From Scheffersomyces stipitis CBS 6054 (taxonomy: Eukaryota; Ascomycota; Pichiomycetes; Serinales; Debaryomycetaceae): a DNA stretch of 64,000 nucleotides. Positions 1 through 10,226 of this stretch are shown in pieces (position 1 is the stretch's first letter; every line of letters begins with the position of its first letter). The notes under the pieces are model-generated. The model was not told where the DNA came from. It did no database searches and was given only the letters and a program-made list of their open reading frames with translations. The DNA lies in the NCBI RefSeq assembly GCF_000209165.1, contig NC_009068.1, positions 1,860,001-1,924,000 on the forward strand, given 5' to 3'. A program made the translations under genes and the position numbers.

Positions 1-108
1 ATTTCCAGTTTTTCAGAATCCCCATTCGGAGTATTTCGCTTTTCATTGAACTATTCTGCTTTCTGGATATTCAATTAACCTCAATTGCTACTCAATACAT
101 ATTACGTC

Positions 109-1104
109 ATGTCTGAAGTCTACTTAGTCACCGGAGGTACTGGTTACGTTGCCGGATTTGTACTTCTCCAGTTGTTGGAACAGGGTGCAAAGGTCAAAAC
201 CTCGATCAGAAGTTTGGCCAAAGAAGCCCAATTGAGAGAGTCTCTCTACTCCTCAAGTGACAAGCTCACGAAGGAAATCGTGGATGCCAACTTGAAGGTC
301 TATCAAGCTGATTTAACCTCTGACGCTAATTGGCCAGAGATCTTTGAAGACGTCACCTACGTACTCCATGTAGCATCTCCATTTCCCTCTTCTCCACCAA
401 AAGATCCTAACGATTTGATTATTCCTGCTAGAGAAGGTACCTTGAGAATCCTCGGCTATGCTGCTGAAACCAACACTGTAAAGCACGTAGTCGTGACTTC
501 GTCTTTCGCAGCCATTGGCTTTGGTCATGCTGAAGTCAAGCCACTCTACACTGAAAAGGACTGGACTGAAACGGAAAACTTGGACCGTCCTTACACCGTC
601 TCCAAGACATTGGCTGAAAAGGCTGCTTGGGAATACGTTGAAGCTAAACCAGTCCAATATGGCTTGACTGTGATCAACCCAGTCTTGGTTATCGGACCTT
701 CTTTGAAGAAGCAAGTTACCAACTCTACCTCCTTGAACATCATCCAGGGCTTGATCGATGGCTCGAAGAAAAATGGTGTAGATCCATCTTCTGTCCACCT
801 TGTTGACGTTAGAGATGTTGCTAAGTTGCACATCTTGGCTTTGACCACAGAAGAAGCTCTTGGTGAGAGATTCTTGGCTGCTACTGGTAGCACCCTTACG
901 TGGGTAGATGCAGCTAACATCTTGAGATCTAGAATCCCAGAGAAGTATGTAGCTAACTTGCCTACAAAGGAAACTGGCCCTAGTGAAACTCCTAAGTTGA
1001 TTTCTGTTGAAAAGGCCAAGAAGACCTTCAACTGGACCCCAATCTCTGACGAAGAGTCCTTGGTTGCCACTGTCGAAGGCATTATCCAAGAAGGAAAGGT
1101 CTAG
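109..1104 (+). CDS. NAD(P)-dependent short-chain reductase, GRE2 / dihydroflavonol-reductase-like
   Basis: A 331-residue extended short-chain dehydrogenase. The N-terminus carries the Rossmann motif TGGTGYVAG (residues 8-16). The catalytic set is visible as Ser131 in VTSSFA and Tyr162/Lys166 in PYTVSK. Length and motifs fit the Gre2-like subfamily, which reduces aldehydes and ketones such as methylglyoxal or 3-methylbutanal with NADPH in the cytosol. The start chosen is the first ATG (109); the frame stays open upstream but has no earlier ATG in the window. No signal peptide or TM segment is seen. These yeasts usually carry several Gre2 paralogues, so the exact orthologue and substrate cannot be assigned from sequence alone. 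It converges on AAT1, with about 175 bp between the two stops. Confidence 0.9.
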   Translation: MSEVYLVTGGTGYVAGFVLLQLLEQGAKVKTSIRSLAKEAQLRESLYSSSDKLTKEIVDANLKVYQADLTSDANWPEIFEDVTYVLHVASPFPSSPPKDPNDLIIPAREGTLRILGYAAETNTVKHVVVTSSFAAIGFGHAEVKPLYTEKDWTETENLDRPYTVSKTLAEKAAWEYVEAKPVQYGLTVINPVLVIGPSLKKQVTNSTSLNIIQGLIDGSKKNGVDPSSVHLVDVRDVAKLHILALTTEEALGERFLAATGSTLTWVDAANILRSRIPEKYVANLPTKETGPSETPKLISVEKAKKTFNWTPISDEESLVATVEGIIQEGKV

Positions 1105-1279
1105 TAGGACGTTTATAACAATTTAAATATGCATATAATGAACAATGTATGTCATATATTTAAGTCAAGCAATATAGAACGTACATAATGTGCTGACTTC
1201 GTGTCATTATTAACCATAAGTCATTTTATTGATATATAATTTATGAATTCGTAGAAAAAATAGCAGACCATCTATACGT

Positions 1280-2599
1280 CTACTGCTTGACGACTTCGTT
1301 GATGGCGTTAGCCAAGTACTCGACATTGTTGTCGTTGATTCCAGAGATGGAGAATCTTCCGTCTTCAGTAGCGTAGACCGAGTAGTCGTTTCTCAACTTG
1401 ATAACTTGCTCAGCAGACAAACCAGTGTACACGAACATACCTCTTTGCTTCAACAAGTGGTCCCAGTTGTAAGAGGACTTGTCCAAGTTTTCGTACAACT
1501 TGGATCTGACAGTGTTCAATCTACCAACAACCTTGTCCAAGTCTTGCAACCACGAGTTCAATAAGTTGTGTTGCTCATCAAAGATGATTTCGACAATCTT
1601 GGAACCGTGGATTGGTGGAGAGGAGTAGATTGGTCTGATCAACTTCTTCAATTGAGACTCAATGGCTTGAGAAGCTTCGGCAGACTCAGTGATGATGGAG
1701 ATAGAACCAGTTCTTTCACCATAGAGACCCATGTTCTTAGCAAACGATTGACACAAGGCGTAGGACTTGAGCTTGTTCTGGACAACCAACTCGTTTAATC
1801 TTCTGATCAAGCCAATGTCCTTGTATGGGTTACCGGAAGCGAAACCTTGGTAGGCCATGTCAACAAGTGGGTAGAAGTTCTTCTCTTGGACAATAGCCAA
1901 AACTTCTTCCCACTGTTCAGGAGTCAAGTCCATACCAGTTGGGTTGTGGCAACAGGCATGCAACAAGACAATAGAGCCGTCTGGCTGGGAAGACAAGGAC
2001 TTTTTCAAGTTGGCGAAATCCAAGTCGTTCTTGGAAGTCTCGTAGTAAGCGTAGAATTCTGGTTCTAAGCCAGCGTCCTTGAAAACGGCAACGTGGTTGG
2101 CCCAGGTAGGCTTTGGAACCAAGAGCTTCTTGTTGGTGTAGAATCTGTTCAAGAAGTCACCAATGACTCTCAAGGAACCAGTACCAGAGATGGTCTGGGC
2201 AGTGACAATTCTGTTTTGTTCAATCAATTGTTGACCGTTGACATCCTTGCCGGAGTTGTTGAAAACAAAGCCCTTGACGGCGTTCTGGAACTTCTTGGAA
2301 CCAGTGATACCGGTGTATTCCTTTTCAACTTCGCTGGCAAGCAAGATCTTTTCAGCTTCCTTGACACTTGGGAAGATGATAGGCTTACCGGAGTTGTCTC
2401 TGTAGGCTCCGACACCCAAGTTGATCTTGGAGGTGTTGGCGTCCTTGTTGTAGGCTTCGGAGATACCCAAGATCTTGTCTGGAGGAGCCAATGGGATTTC
2501 GCTCCACTTTCTGACCTGGTTGTTGAGCACTGAGAATTGTCTGGTGGAGACTCGGACGGAAGGACGTGCAGTCTGCTTGAGCAACGAGGTTCTATACAT
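1280..2599 (-). CDS. AAT1: Aspartate aminotransferase, mitochondrial
   Basis: A 439-residue class I PLP aminotransferase that interconverts aspartate plus 2-oxoglutarate with oxaloacetate plus glutamate; in mitochondria it serves the malate-aspartate shuttle. Residues 1 to about 25 are basic, rich in Ser/Thr/Arg and free of acidic residues, a typical matrix presequence ending around RQFSVLNN. The body begins WSEIPLAPPDKILG. The PLP lysine is Lys288 in QSFAKNMGLYGERTG, and the substrate-binding Arg motif GMFVYTGLS lies near the C-terminus. The presequence favours the mitochondrial isozyme (AAT1) over cytosolic AAT2. A Gcn4-type TGACTCA lies about 390 bp upstream. Confidence 0.95.
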   Translation of the reverse strand: MYRTSLLKQTARPSVRVSTRQFSVLNNQVRKWSEIPLAPPDKILGISEAYNKDANTSKINLGVGAYRDNSGKPIIFPSVKEAEKILLASEVEKEYTGITGSKKFQNAVKGFVFNNSGKDVNGQQLIEQNRIVTAQTISGTGSLRVIGDFLNRFYTNKKLLVPKPTWANHVAVFKDAGLEPEFYAYYETSKNDLDFANLKKSLSSQPDGSIVLLHACCHNPTGMDLTPEQWEEVLAIVQEKNFYPLVDMAYQGFASGNPYKDIGLIRRLNELVVQNKLKSYALCQSFAKNMGLYGERTGSISIITESAEASQAIESQLKKLIRPIYSSPPIHGSKIVEIIFDEQHNLLNSWLQDLDKVVGRLNTVRSKLYENLDKSSYNWDHLLKQRGMFVYTGLSAEQVIKLRNDYSVYATEDGRFSISGINDNNVEYLANAINEVVKQ

Positions 2600-5402
2600 C
2601 TTCTATAAGGGCTTGGGATACAAGAAGGGGTACTACGGGTAGTATGAGGCAAGAAGGAAGAGAGTAGGAGGAAAAGAAGGAGGAAAAGAAAAAGTTCACG
2701 AAATATCAACTGAAAAATCCATTGTCGATCTCGGCTTCTATATATGACTCTCGCTGCAAGGGAACCCCACCTAGTGAAAAATTGAAAATGCGACTCACAA
2801 AAATTCACAACCCAATCGGCTGTCCACGGCAAAGTTGGCGTCCAGTGACTAAGGTGTTCCGAGGAGTTAAGAGTCGGTTGAGCTAGAGAAAGTCGAATTG
2901 GCTTATTGTGAGTGCTCCACAGAATAAACGCAAATTTAGTAAAGTATAACTTTATCCATTTTACGCCATACTTAATTGCCAGGCTTGGTCTGACTCAATT
3001 ATCAGACCTTTCATCTGATTCAATTTCCATAAATTTATCATATATGGACAGCGATTTTCTCTTGCTCTGACGACAGGTCTTTCTTTCATACACGGTGCAA
3101 ATTTGATGATTTTCACCTTTTGCTCACCAAGTAGTTTCATTCGTCTACCTGCCTCTGGGGCATGGTTCCACTGTCAAACGTCTTTGTGCAGACGGCAGAA
3201 TCGTTGTACCGATAATTTCTCAGCTCTGGTTTTTCACTCACTTCAATCCCCACCAATTCACCAGCAATTCTCGCAATTCTCACCCAATTCTGTTTCCTTC
3301 CCGGCAATAGCATGATTTGATCTTGCCATTGGCTCATGGCGCCACACGCCTCCCACTTCAGTTGCTCCCGTACTCTTCCTTCTTTCTACCATCAAGAAAG
3401 CAAGCTGCGGCCAAGCGGATGCACGTGAAGACACCACTAGTCCTGATACACCTTCTGATGGTTATTCCGTGTTATTCCGCTGGCATGTTACCCCTCCTTG
3501 ACTCGCTTTTTGTGGTCTGGCGCTTAGTCCAAACTCCATACTCGGATTTGCTCTGGTTGCTCAGTTCTCTCTGTATTATTCTGTTGATGGAAATAGCAGA
3601 AAATCTAAGTCCACCTTTAAAATCAATTATGGCCATAGAAATGGGCCACGCTCTATATAATCACCACATCTACGCTCTCTTGGCTCTCTTGGCTCTCTTC
3701 GCTCTTTTCTACTCATCTACAATTTTTCATCTGCTTTTCTCCAAATTTTTCCCACAGAAATGAACAGATTTCGCCGTCTAGTGTCCTTGATAAATTGACA
3801 CTGAACACTTTTCTCTATATCCTTTCCCCCACTCTTCCTACTCTGCAAACACAGGTCGTTATACGTCTGCCGTGGTTTGTCTGTGCAGTAGCAATCCTCC
3901 AGTAAGTTTTCAAATGTGCTAATCTCCCATATCATATTTTTTCATTCTCAACACTGATTTACCCTTGCTTAATACGCTTATCAAGTTAGGACTGGAACAG
4001 TCGACTACTTGCTTCTCTTTCCAGCAAAATCAACTTTTGACAATTGATTTTGCACGTGACGGTTCACGTTTGTTCTTCCTGTAGTTGTTGCTCTAAAACT
4101 AGTGGCTCCACTCTGCAATGCTGACGTAACTAAAGTGGTGTGTTTTCTCTCCCTTGATTTAGTGACAATTTCCAGGTTCCAGCGACGTCAACTTGACACC
4201 GCTCCTGACACAGGCTTTTCGAAGTTACAGTAGTCTAACTTGGGGCATTTGAAACTAAATCTTACACTATCTATTTGTATTCCGTAGCTGTTTTGGGGTT
4301 TTTGCTTGTTTGTGTAACCGAATTCGGCAAAAGCATCACCTTGTTTGTGTGCTAGAAATACGGCATAGTGACTTCATCTGGCACTGTTTGTAACAGAATA
4401 CTGAAACATTCTACTGTCCAATTTCCCCGATATTGGTCTCAAAAATTAGCCAGAAAGTCGCTCTACCGGCTGCAATGGAGCTGATAAAGCGAATAAATTC
4501 TGGTAGGAAACTAAAAATGAAAACGTCGTAGTTCTGGTGCACTTCTGTCACTCTCCTTCTCTGAAAAATTGCTCTGCTCTTTCCTCTCACAGAATATCCC
4601 CACAAGAAAATTAAATTAAGGAAAAAAAGACCCCTTGAGAGCAAATTGCCAAAATTGTTCCCATCCCAACCAAAGAGTCAAATCGAAAGACAGCGAGTCC
4701 ACAGCTCTTCTCGAAAAGATAGAATACTACAAGATAGCCAGACTCGCTTGCAATTGTTCCTGCTGCTATCGCTAGCACACAATGTCCGCAACGTGGGTTG
4801 CACCGTTGTAGCCCAATACGGTCGTGGTATCCTGCAACCGCACTCTTGCTTCTGTATAGGGAGATCTACTCTGCTTCGTAGAATCTTCTAATAAATATTA
4901 GTTTGTAGAGAGATGCCTTTTTTTTCTTGTCACACATTGAAGCAAAGGATCGTTCGTCTATTTATTCTTGCATTTGTATAAATACCGAGCTCTTCCTTGA
5001 ATCCAGTTCTGCCTTGCGCCTTCAAGCTTGACTCTGCTCTTTGCTAGATACATATGTAATCCAGCAGCTGGCCCCAGTCCAAAGTTCCCGGTCCAATACT
5101 ATCCAGCACATGGCTGCCGTCGACTAAGTCATTCTTCCACCTCTTAAGGTCCGCCTCTATGATCGTACCCACCGTCTGAACACCAGACATTGCACATTCC
5201 AACATCTGGAAGGCATCTCATCTCATCCCATTCATTAACAAACCCATCACTTGATGCAAGACAATAGTTAAGTCATTATCCCTGTATCACAACACTTTGA
5301 CCCAAAACAAACAGAACTAATCAAAACTAATCAATCGTCGATCCTACTATCAACCATCACCACTGTCATTACTATCCATACGTCAATATCACAATAGCTA
5401 TC
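2600..5402. other. 2.8 kb intergenic region without a convincing gene
   Basis: The region lies between AAT1 (transcribed leftward) and the small ORF at 5403. Open frames here are short and unsupported. The longest with an ATG (3419-3763, 114 residues) is a Leu-rich hydrophobic string from a pyrimidine-rich tract that contains three near copies of TCTCTTGGC at about 3675-3700. CRE/ATF-like octamer cores are present at about 4122 (TGACGTAA) and 4186 (GACGTCAA), and a TATAAATA box at about 4978. The size and motif content suggest a long regulated promoter, but that is inference. A short tract near 4783 (ATG followed by a stop nine codons later) is not supported as a gene. Confidence 0.5.
2991..2997. 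promoter_or_regulatory. Gcn4/AP-1-type site TGACTCA upstream of AAT1
   Basis: A perfect TGACTCA heptamer about 390 bp upstream of the AAT1 start codon. Gcn4 binds TGASTCA in front of amino-acid biosynthesis genes, so general amino-acid control is plausible. One heptamer in a large intergenic region can occur by chance. Confidence 0.4.
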
Positions 5403-5630
5403 ATGTACACCCTTGCCGAGTACATCTGCTCGCTCATCTCAGCCTTCAACTTATGCACAGCCATCTTCATCTACTGGAAGGATAAGCGGACTGGCCATAC
5501 CGTCCAGTCAGGCCAGAACTTCCAGTCGTTCAAGATCTGTATCTGCATGAGTGTCATCTTTGGTCTCATTTCTATGGGAATTATGATGAACAACATCCAG
5601 TCCGAAATGGCATTGAAAAATAGCCATTAG
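5403..5630 (+). CDS. Small two-TM membrane protein, unknown function
   Basis: A 75-residue ORF starting at an ATG, with two hydrophobic segments (about residues 6-24 and 45-62) separated by a charged loop (WKDKRTGHTVQSGQNFQS) and ending in a short polar tail. The hairpin-like two-helix layout suggests a small integral membrane protein, perhaps of the ER or mitochondria. I do not recognise a family. It lies tail to tail with the homocitrate synthase gene (283 bp between stops). The upstream region is long and has a TATAAATA box at about 4978. It could be a chance ORF, but composition and TM spacing make it a reasonable gene. Confidence 0.5.
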   Translation: MYTLAEYICSLISAFNLCTAIFIYWKDKRTGHTVQSGQNFQSFKICICMSVIFGLISMGIMMNNIQSEMALKNSH

Positions 5631-5913
5631 CGAGGTTAGGAGCCACGGGCAAGATCTATAACTGGTAGATCAAACTAATTACTCTACTTCTTGTGGCTTT
5701 ATATGGCTTGTGTGTATTATTATGCTGTTCTTTTTAATCTTGTCTATATATTTAGAAAGCTCTGATTGAACATACCAGGAATATATATTATTAGTGTTAC
5801 AGATGACTTTTGATATGCAATAGGTTGTGGTTTTTCTTCTTCCTTCACTTTCAGTGTAATCCTTCTCTTCTTAGGTCCACCTATCTTCCTTTTCGTTTTC
5901 TTCATTTTCTCGT

Positions 5914-7269
5914 TCAACGACGACGTCCCAATAGTTTCCGGGCTACTACGCCATTCCCATCCAATCTCTCGAGATTATGTGGTACTCGCGGAGCTGTATC
6001 ACTGTTGATTCCCACGGGACGTACAACAGGTGTGGTCACATTGGCATGGAAATCTTTGATGATGGAATCCACATCGTCGATGTTCAAGGGACGTACATCG
6101 CCGAGTTTCTTGATTTTCATCGTTACTTCTTGGCACTGTTCGTCACTGAGATCTAAATTCAATTGGTCCACTCGTGACTTGATGGCATTCCAACCCGTCA
6201 ACCGGTTGGCAAAGTGGATGTACCTGGTCAAACCAAAGTCCGAGGGACTCAATATCTCGTACTCCGAAGGAGGAGCCAAAATCGACTTGGCATGAACTCC
6301 AGCCTTGTGAGTAAAAGCACAAAAGCCAGTCACAGGGTTGTTGAACGGGATGTTGACTCTCACAGACTCGGCCACAAGCGTTTCAATGTCTCGTAGCTTG
6401 TGCAACTTGTATTTGGAGAGGACGTAGTCACGATCAGCTGCGATCATCCGAGCCATTAGTCCTCCCAAAGGAGTAATGCCGTTTCTCTCGCCAATGCCCA
6501 ATACCGACACATCGATCAACTTGGCTCCACCTTCCAAAGCAGTGTACGCATTGGCAATAGCACAACCAGTATCATTGTGGAAATGACACTCGATATCACA
6601 ACTCACTACACCCTTTAAAGTTCTTACCAACTCATAAACTTGCCGGGGATTGGCACATCCAACAGTATCTGCTATACCTACACGATTTACACCGACTTTG
6701 TCTACAGCCCGGTAAATGCTAAGCAAGTCAGTCAACTCCGACCGAAACGAATCCTCTGAAGAAAAACGAATCTCTATTCCATGAGACTTCACATACTCGA
6801 TCACCTCTAGGGCACTCTGGGTGATGTGTGTCATATCCTTCCCGTGCGAATACTCTCGCAAAAACTGAGATGTTCCTATAACAACATCAACACCATCCAC
6901 ACCCGTCTCAACTGCTACTCGTGCATCATCCATATGACACCGTATATGGGTCAATATTTTCGCTTTCAAACCCAACTTGCATATGGCCTCACAGTCTCTC
7001 CTAGACTGCTCAGAGGCTACAGGAGATGTCAACTCAATATAATCGACACCAAAGTCGTCGAGCGCCTTTGCAATGGCTATCTTTGTGTCCGTCAGAAAAA
7101 AAGCATTTGCAAATTGCTCCCCTTCTCGTAATGTTGACTCAATAACCTGGAAATGTGATACATTTGAAAGATAATCAGCAGGATTGGGACCATACGGATT
7201 ATTGTACGTTATTTCCGTATATTCCAGATCAAACTTGAGAAACCCGTCGATTACCGAGTCCATTTCCAT
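5914..7269 (-). CDS. LYS21: Homocitrate synthase (lysine biosynthesis)
   Basis: A 451-residue HMGL/DRE-TIM family enzyme that condenses acetyl-CoA with 2-oxoglutarate, the first step of the alpha-aminoadipate lysine pathway of fungi. The active-site motif [10 protein letters not shown] lies near residues 44-53, and the metal-binding HxH is in ECHFHNDTG near residues 226-234. GIGERNG and the C-terminal [11 protein letters not shown] segment are also family hallmarks. The C-terminus ends in a basic RKLLGRRR, somewhat longer than the baker's yeast Lys20/21 proteins (about 430-440 residues). Two in-frame ATGs lie six bases apart (7269 and 7263); the first is used. Symbol LYS21 versus LYS20/LYS22 is arbitrary without synteny. 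The gene is divergent from ARO8, and the shared 780 bp promoter contains TGAGTCA. Confidence 0.93.
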   Translation of the reverse strand: MEMDSVIDGFLKFDLEYTEITYNNPYGPNPADYLSNVSHFQVIESTLREGEQFANAFFLTDTKIAIAKALDDFGVDYIELTSPVASEQSRRDCEAICKLGLKAKILTHIRCHMDDARVAVETGVDGVDVVIGTSQFLREYSHGKDMTHITQSALEVIEYVKSHGIEIRFSSEDSFRSELTDLLSIYRAVDKVGVNRVGIADTVGCANPRQVYELVRTLKGVVSCDIECHFHNDTGCAIANAYTALEGGAKLIDVSVLGIGERNGITPLGGLMARMIAADRDYVLSKYKLHKLRDIETLVAESVRVNIPFNNPVTGFCAFTHKAGVHAKSILAPPSEYEILSPSDFGLTRYIHFANRLTGWNAIKSRVDQLNLDLSDEQCQEVTMKIKKLGDVRPLNIDDVDSIIKDFHANVTTPVVRPVGINSDTAPRVPHNLERLDGNGVVARKLLGRRR

Positions 7270-7606
7270 TATCCTCTAGATCTTCCAAATTGAATGATAT
7301 CTATTTTGATACTTTTAATACAAGAAGTTACTATTCTTGTTAACTGATTACATGAGATGGAGCTCGATTTTCAAGAAATTGGTGTGATATAAATCACGTG
7401 AGATGCCTCATAAAGACCCTATATTACATTTGATAAAATTGGCAAGATTTACTGTCTGGTTGGTCGTTTTTTCTTCCTGTCTACGTAAAATGTCTGAACG
7501 CTACCATTTCATCTTATCTCTACTGTCCACATCTCTCCATTTGACCCTTTTCCTTACAAACGGGACTATTTATATCCTGCATATATTTATATTGTATCAC
7601 ATGATT

Positions 7607-7613
7607 TGAGTCA
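7607..7613. promoter_or_regulatory. Gcn4-type site TGAGTCA in the LYS21-ARO8 divergent promoter
   Basis: A perfect TGAGTCA between two divergently transcribed amino-acid metabolism genes, about 340 bp from the homocitrate synthase start and 440 bp from the ARO8 start. Lysine and aromatic amino-acid genes are classical Gcn4 targets, so the site could serve both. The rest of the 7270-8048 interval holds no gene; it has AT-rich tracts and CGG/CCG triplets near 7785-7805. Confidence 0.5.
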
Positions 7614-8048
7614 CGCGGATATCTCTAATCTGCCATAGATAACGACTGCCCCCTAGCAGCCGTTCCCTTTGTTCTTATCTTTGGCATGTCACTGGAGTAG
7701 TTGTAGATAGCAAAGTTCAGATAACGCCCTTAATGTTGCAGTTCTAGCCACTGAATGTGTCCCAAGTGGGAAGTGTTCTCCACTTCGGAATTTTCAACAA
7801 TTGTCCGAATTCCCTTTTCCCACACCTTTATCAATGCAATCCACAACTATGGCTGATTCGCTTACAAATGAGAAAATGTCTTCAGGAATTGTCTTTAGTA
7901 TTTATAGACAGCGATAGTATCTGAAATAGACGTTAGCGAAAGATCTTGTACCAATTTGCAATCTTTGGATTCTATTTGAGTATTTCTTCCTAATCTCAGA
8001 CTTTAATACTGAATCAGATTTCAGATTTTTCACTCTTATCTAAACGCA

Positions 8049-9572
8049 ATGGCACCCACTTCGACCACGACTGCCATCCCAAATAACTCGATTGAGAGTC
8101 TTATTTCTTCTCGGGCTCTGAATCGATCGTTCAAGCATTTTGCTGCTAACACTTCTGACGGTGCACCCAAGAATTTCAAACCCCATCCCAAGCCTTTGGC
8201 ACTCAGTTTTGGAAGACCCAATGCTCAATTCTTCCCAGTGAAGAAGATCACAGTTCAAGTGGACGAGTTTCCTTTCCAAGATTCGATTTTCAAGAACGAG
8301 GAGATTGACGAGGTTAAAGAAATTGTCATAGAGAGGCTCCCAGAAGAAGACGAATATTCACTTGGGGCTAGTGAAGCTTTTCAGTACGGAGACGTCAAAG
8401 GTTTGCCCGCATTCCAGAAATTTTTGCGTAGTTTTGTTGAAAGAATCCATACTCCTGCTTATGAAGATTGGGCTGTACATGCTTCGAATGGAGCAGGAGA
8501 AGGTCTTAACAAAGTTGTCGACGCTCTCATTGATCCTGGCGATATAGTTCTTATTGAAGAATTCACCTTTTCTCCATTTGGAAACAATGTTAGAAATGTG
8601 GGAGGAGTTATTGTACCTACCAAGATCAAGTTTGAAAAGAATATCAAGGGAGATATTTCGGCAGATGTAGACGTAGACTATTTAGCTAACTTGTTGGAAA
8701 ACTGGGACGAGGTTAGACCAGAGCATAAAGGTAACAAACCGAAGGCTTTCTACACAATCCCAACAAGTCAGAATCCTACGGGATTTACCCAGACGCCAGA
8801 GACAAGAAGAAGGATTTATGAATTGGCCAGCATTCATAATTTTGTCATTATTGAAGATGATCCTTATGGCTATTTGACTCTTCCCCTGTTTGCTGAGCCT
8901 AGTCTTGAGAATTTGAAGGACCATGATTTAACTGTAGACGACTATATCAATCACAGCTTGCTTCCATCTTACTTGAAGTACGATACTGAGGGTAGAGTAG
9001 TTAGAGTTGAAACTTTCTCCAAGGTTTTTGCTCCAGGCTTACGTTTGGGTTTCTTAGTAGGACACAAGAAAATTATTGATGTGATCACTAAATATTCGTC
9101 CATTGTCACTAGGTCACCTTCTGGAGCTGCTCAACTTTTGCTTTTGAACATTATTGAACAGAAGTATGGTGGCATTGATGGCTGGTTGGCTTGGATTCTC
9201 AAGATGAGATTAGCTTACGCCCATCGTAGAAATGTCTTGATCAGTAGCATTGTTAACCTGGAAGCATATGAGAAGGAGTATATCAAGATAATCAGCTGCG
9301 ACGCTGGCATGTTTGCGTCTCTCTTGGTTAATTTCCCAGAAGGTACTGACAATATATCTAAGCTCACCTTGTTGAACTATAAGTTGCTTCAACATGGAGT
9401 TGCAGTGGTTCTTGGCTACAAAATGGCTATAGACGAGAAGTTCAGCGAGGCCAGTTCTAACTTCCTCAGGTTGAGTTATGCCTGTTTAGACAGCGATGTC
9501 GAGCTTCGTGAAGCAGGAACAAGGCTTGCAGCTGCTGTCAAGGAATTCTTTGAAAACGGTCTCGAGTATTAG
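8049..9572 (+). CDS. ARO8: Aromatic aminotransferase, Aro8/Aro9 family
   Basis: A 507-residue class I fold PLP aminotransferase of the Aro8/alpha-aminoadipate subgroup. It transaminates phenylalanine, tyrosine and tryptophan, and Aro8 can also act on 2-aminoadipate in lysine synthesis. Seen are the N-terminal LALSFGRPNAQFFP, the ligand segment TIPTSQNPTGFTQ, DDPYGYL for the cofactor, and the PLP lysine Lys325 in ETFSKVFAPGLRLGF. Length matches the family (about 500). No targeting signal is obvious, so it is probably cytosolic. Aro8 versus Aro9 cannot be settled from one paralogue. Its divergent pairing with homocitrate synthase is functionally suggestive, because Aro8-type enzymes can also make 2-aminoadipate. 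Confidence 0.9.
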   Translation: MAPTSTTTAIPNNSIESLISSRALNRSFKHFAANTSDGAPKNFKPHPKPLALSFGRPNAQFFPVKKITVQVDEFPFQDSIFKNEEIDEVKEIVIERLPEEDEYSLGASEAFQYGDVKGLPAFQKFLRSFVERIHTPAYEDWAVHASNGAGEGLNKVVDALIDPGDIVLIEEFTFSPFGNNVRNVGGVIVPTKIKFEKNIKGDISADVDVDYLANLLENWDEVRPEHKGNKPKAFYTIPTSQNPTGFTQTPETRRRIYELASIHNFVIIEDDPYGYLTLPLFAEPSLENLKDHDLTVDDYINHSLLPSYLKYDTEGRVVRVETFSKVFAPGLRLGFLVGHKKIIDVITKYSSIVTRSPSGAAQLLLLNIIEQKYGGIDGWLAWILKMRLAYAHRRNVLISSIVNLEAYEKEYIKIISCDAGMFASLLVNFPEGTDNISKLTLLNYKLLQHGVAVVLGYKMAIDEKFSEASSNFLRLSYACLDSDVELREAGTRLAAAVKEFFENGLEY

Positions 9573-10226
9573 GAGACATATATACGTAGTTTCTTAAGTC
9601 AAATAAGCCAATTCATTTTGTCCCAGTAGAATAAAGGTTGGAGTTCAGATTTGGGTGCAAAATTTTATGTTCGTACCTTATTGTATTTTCTTGGCAAGAA
9701 GCTCACAATTGAGACAATTGGAGGATTTCTTCATGCCTTTACTTACCCTGTAACGTAATATTCGGAACTCAAGCAGCCATTGTGTAATTTTTCACATTCA
9801 GACCCGCAATTGCACAAATTTGCTATTAGGGGGTAGAAATTACACCACCATTTTCGCACTTACCCTTTTTGGCAGTGAGCAAAGATAAGGCATTAGATCT
9901 GTCCTTACAAATACCCCTCCAAATCAGAACTTCTGGTTCAAAGCCGATTCGAGTTACCTTTTAATGCAATTCTCCTCTTGTAGCTCCCCAGCAAATTGGG
10001 GATCTTGTATAAAAAAATATTCTCCAGCCTGATTCCCACTCCCAGTTCGGAGTTCCCCATTGCGGAATCTATTCCGATATAAAGGACTATCCCCCAAACT
10101 TTTCAATTACTAATGCTATAACCAAATCTCGTCATTTCCGACTCAATCTTTGGTATAAAAGGACTGGAGGAGCCTCAATTGGTTTGTCTCTGCCTGGGAA
10201 TCAAATTTCAACTGTAAAAATTGAAC
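9573..10226. other. Intergenic promoter region of the first aldo-keto reductase
   Basis: No gene is seen. The promoter side contains several CGG/CCG triplets at about 10055-10078, a TATAAAGG at 10078 followed by TCCCCCAAACTT at 10090, and a TATAAAA box at 10154, 73 bp before the ATG. The TATA plus TCCCCCAAACTT arrangement recurs before the second aldo-keto reductase. Confidence 0.5.

Noticed and set aside
313..1089. 258-residue minus-strand ORF inside the first reductase
   Set aside because: Shadow of the real gene created by biased codon use; no homology-like pattern.
3419..3763. 114-residue hydrophobic ORF
   Set aside because: It arises from a pyrimidine-rich tract with small tandem repeats, has no recognised features, and lacks biased codons.
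4646..4891. 81-residue frame and the nine-codon ATG ORF at 4783
   Set aside because: The long frame has no ATG near its start and the short one stops at once; no splice signals join them convincingly.
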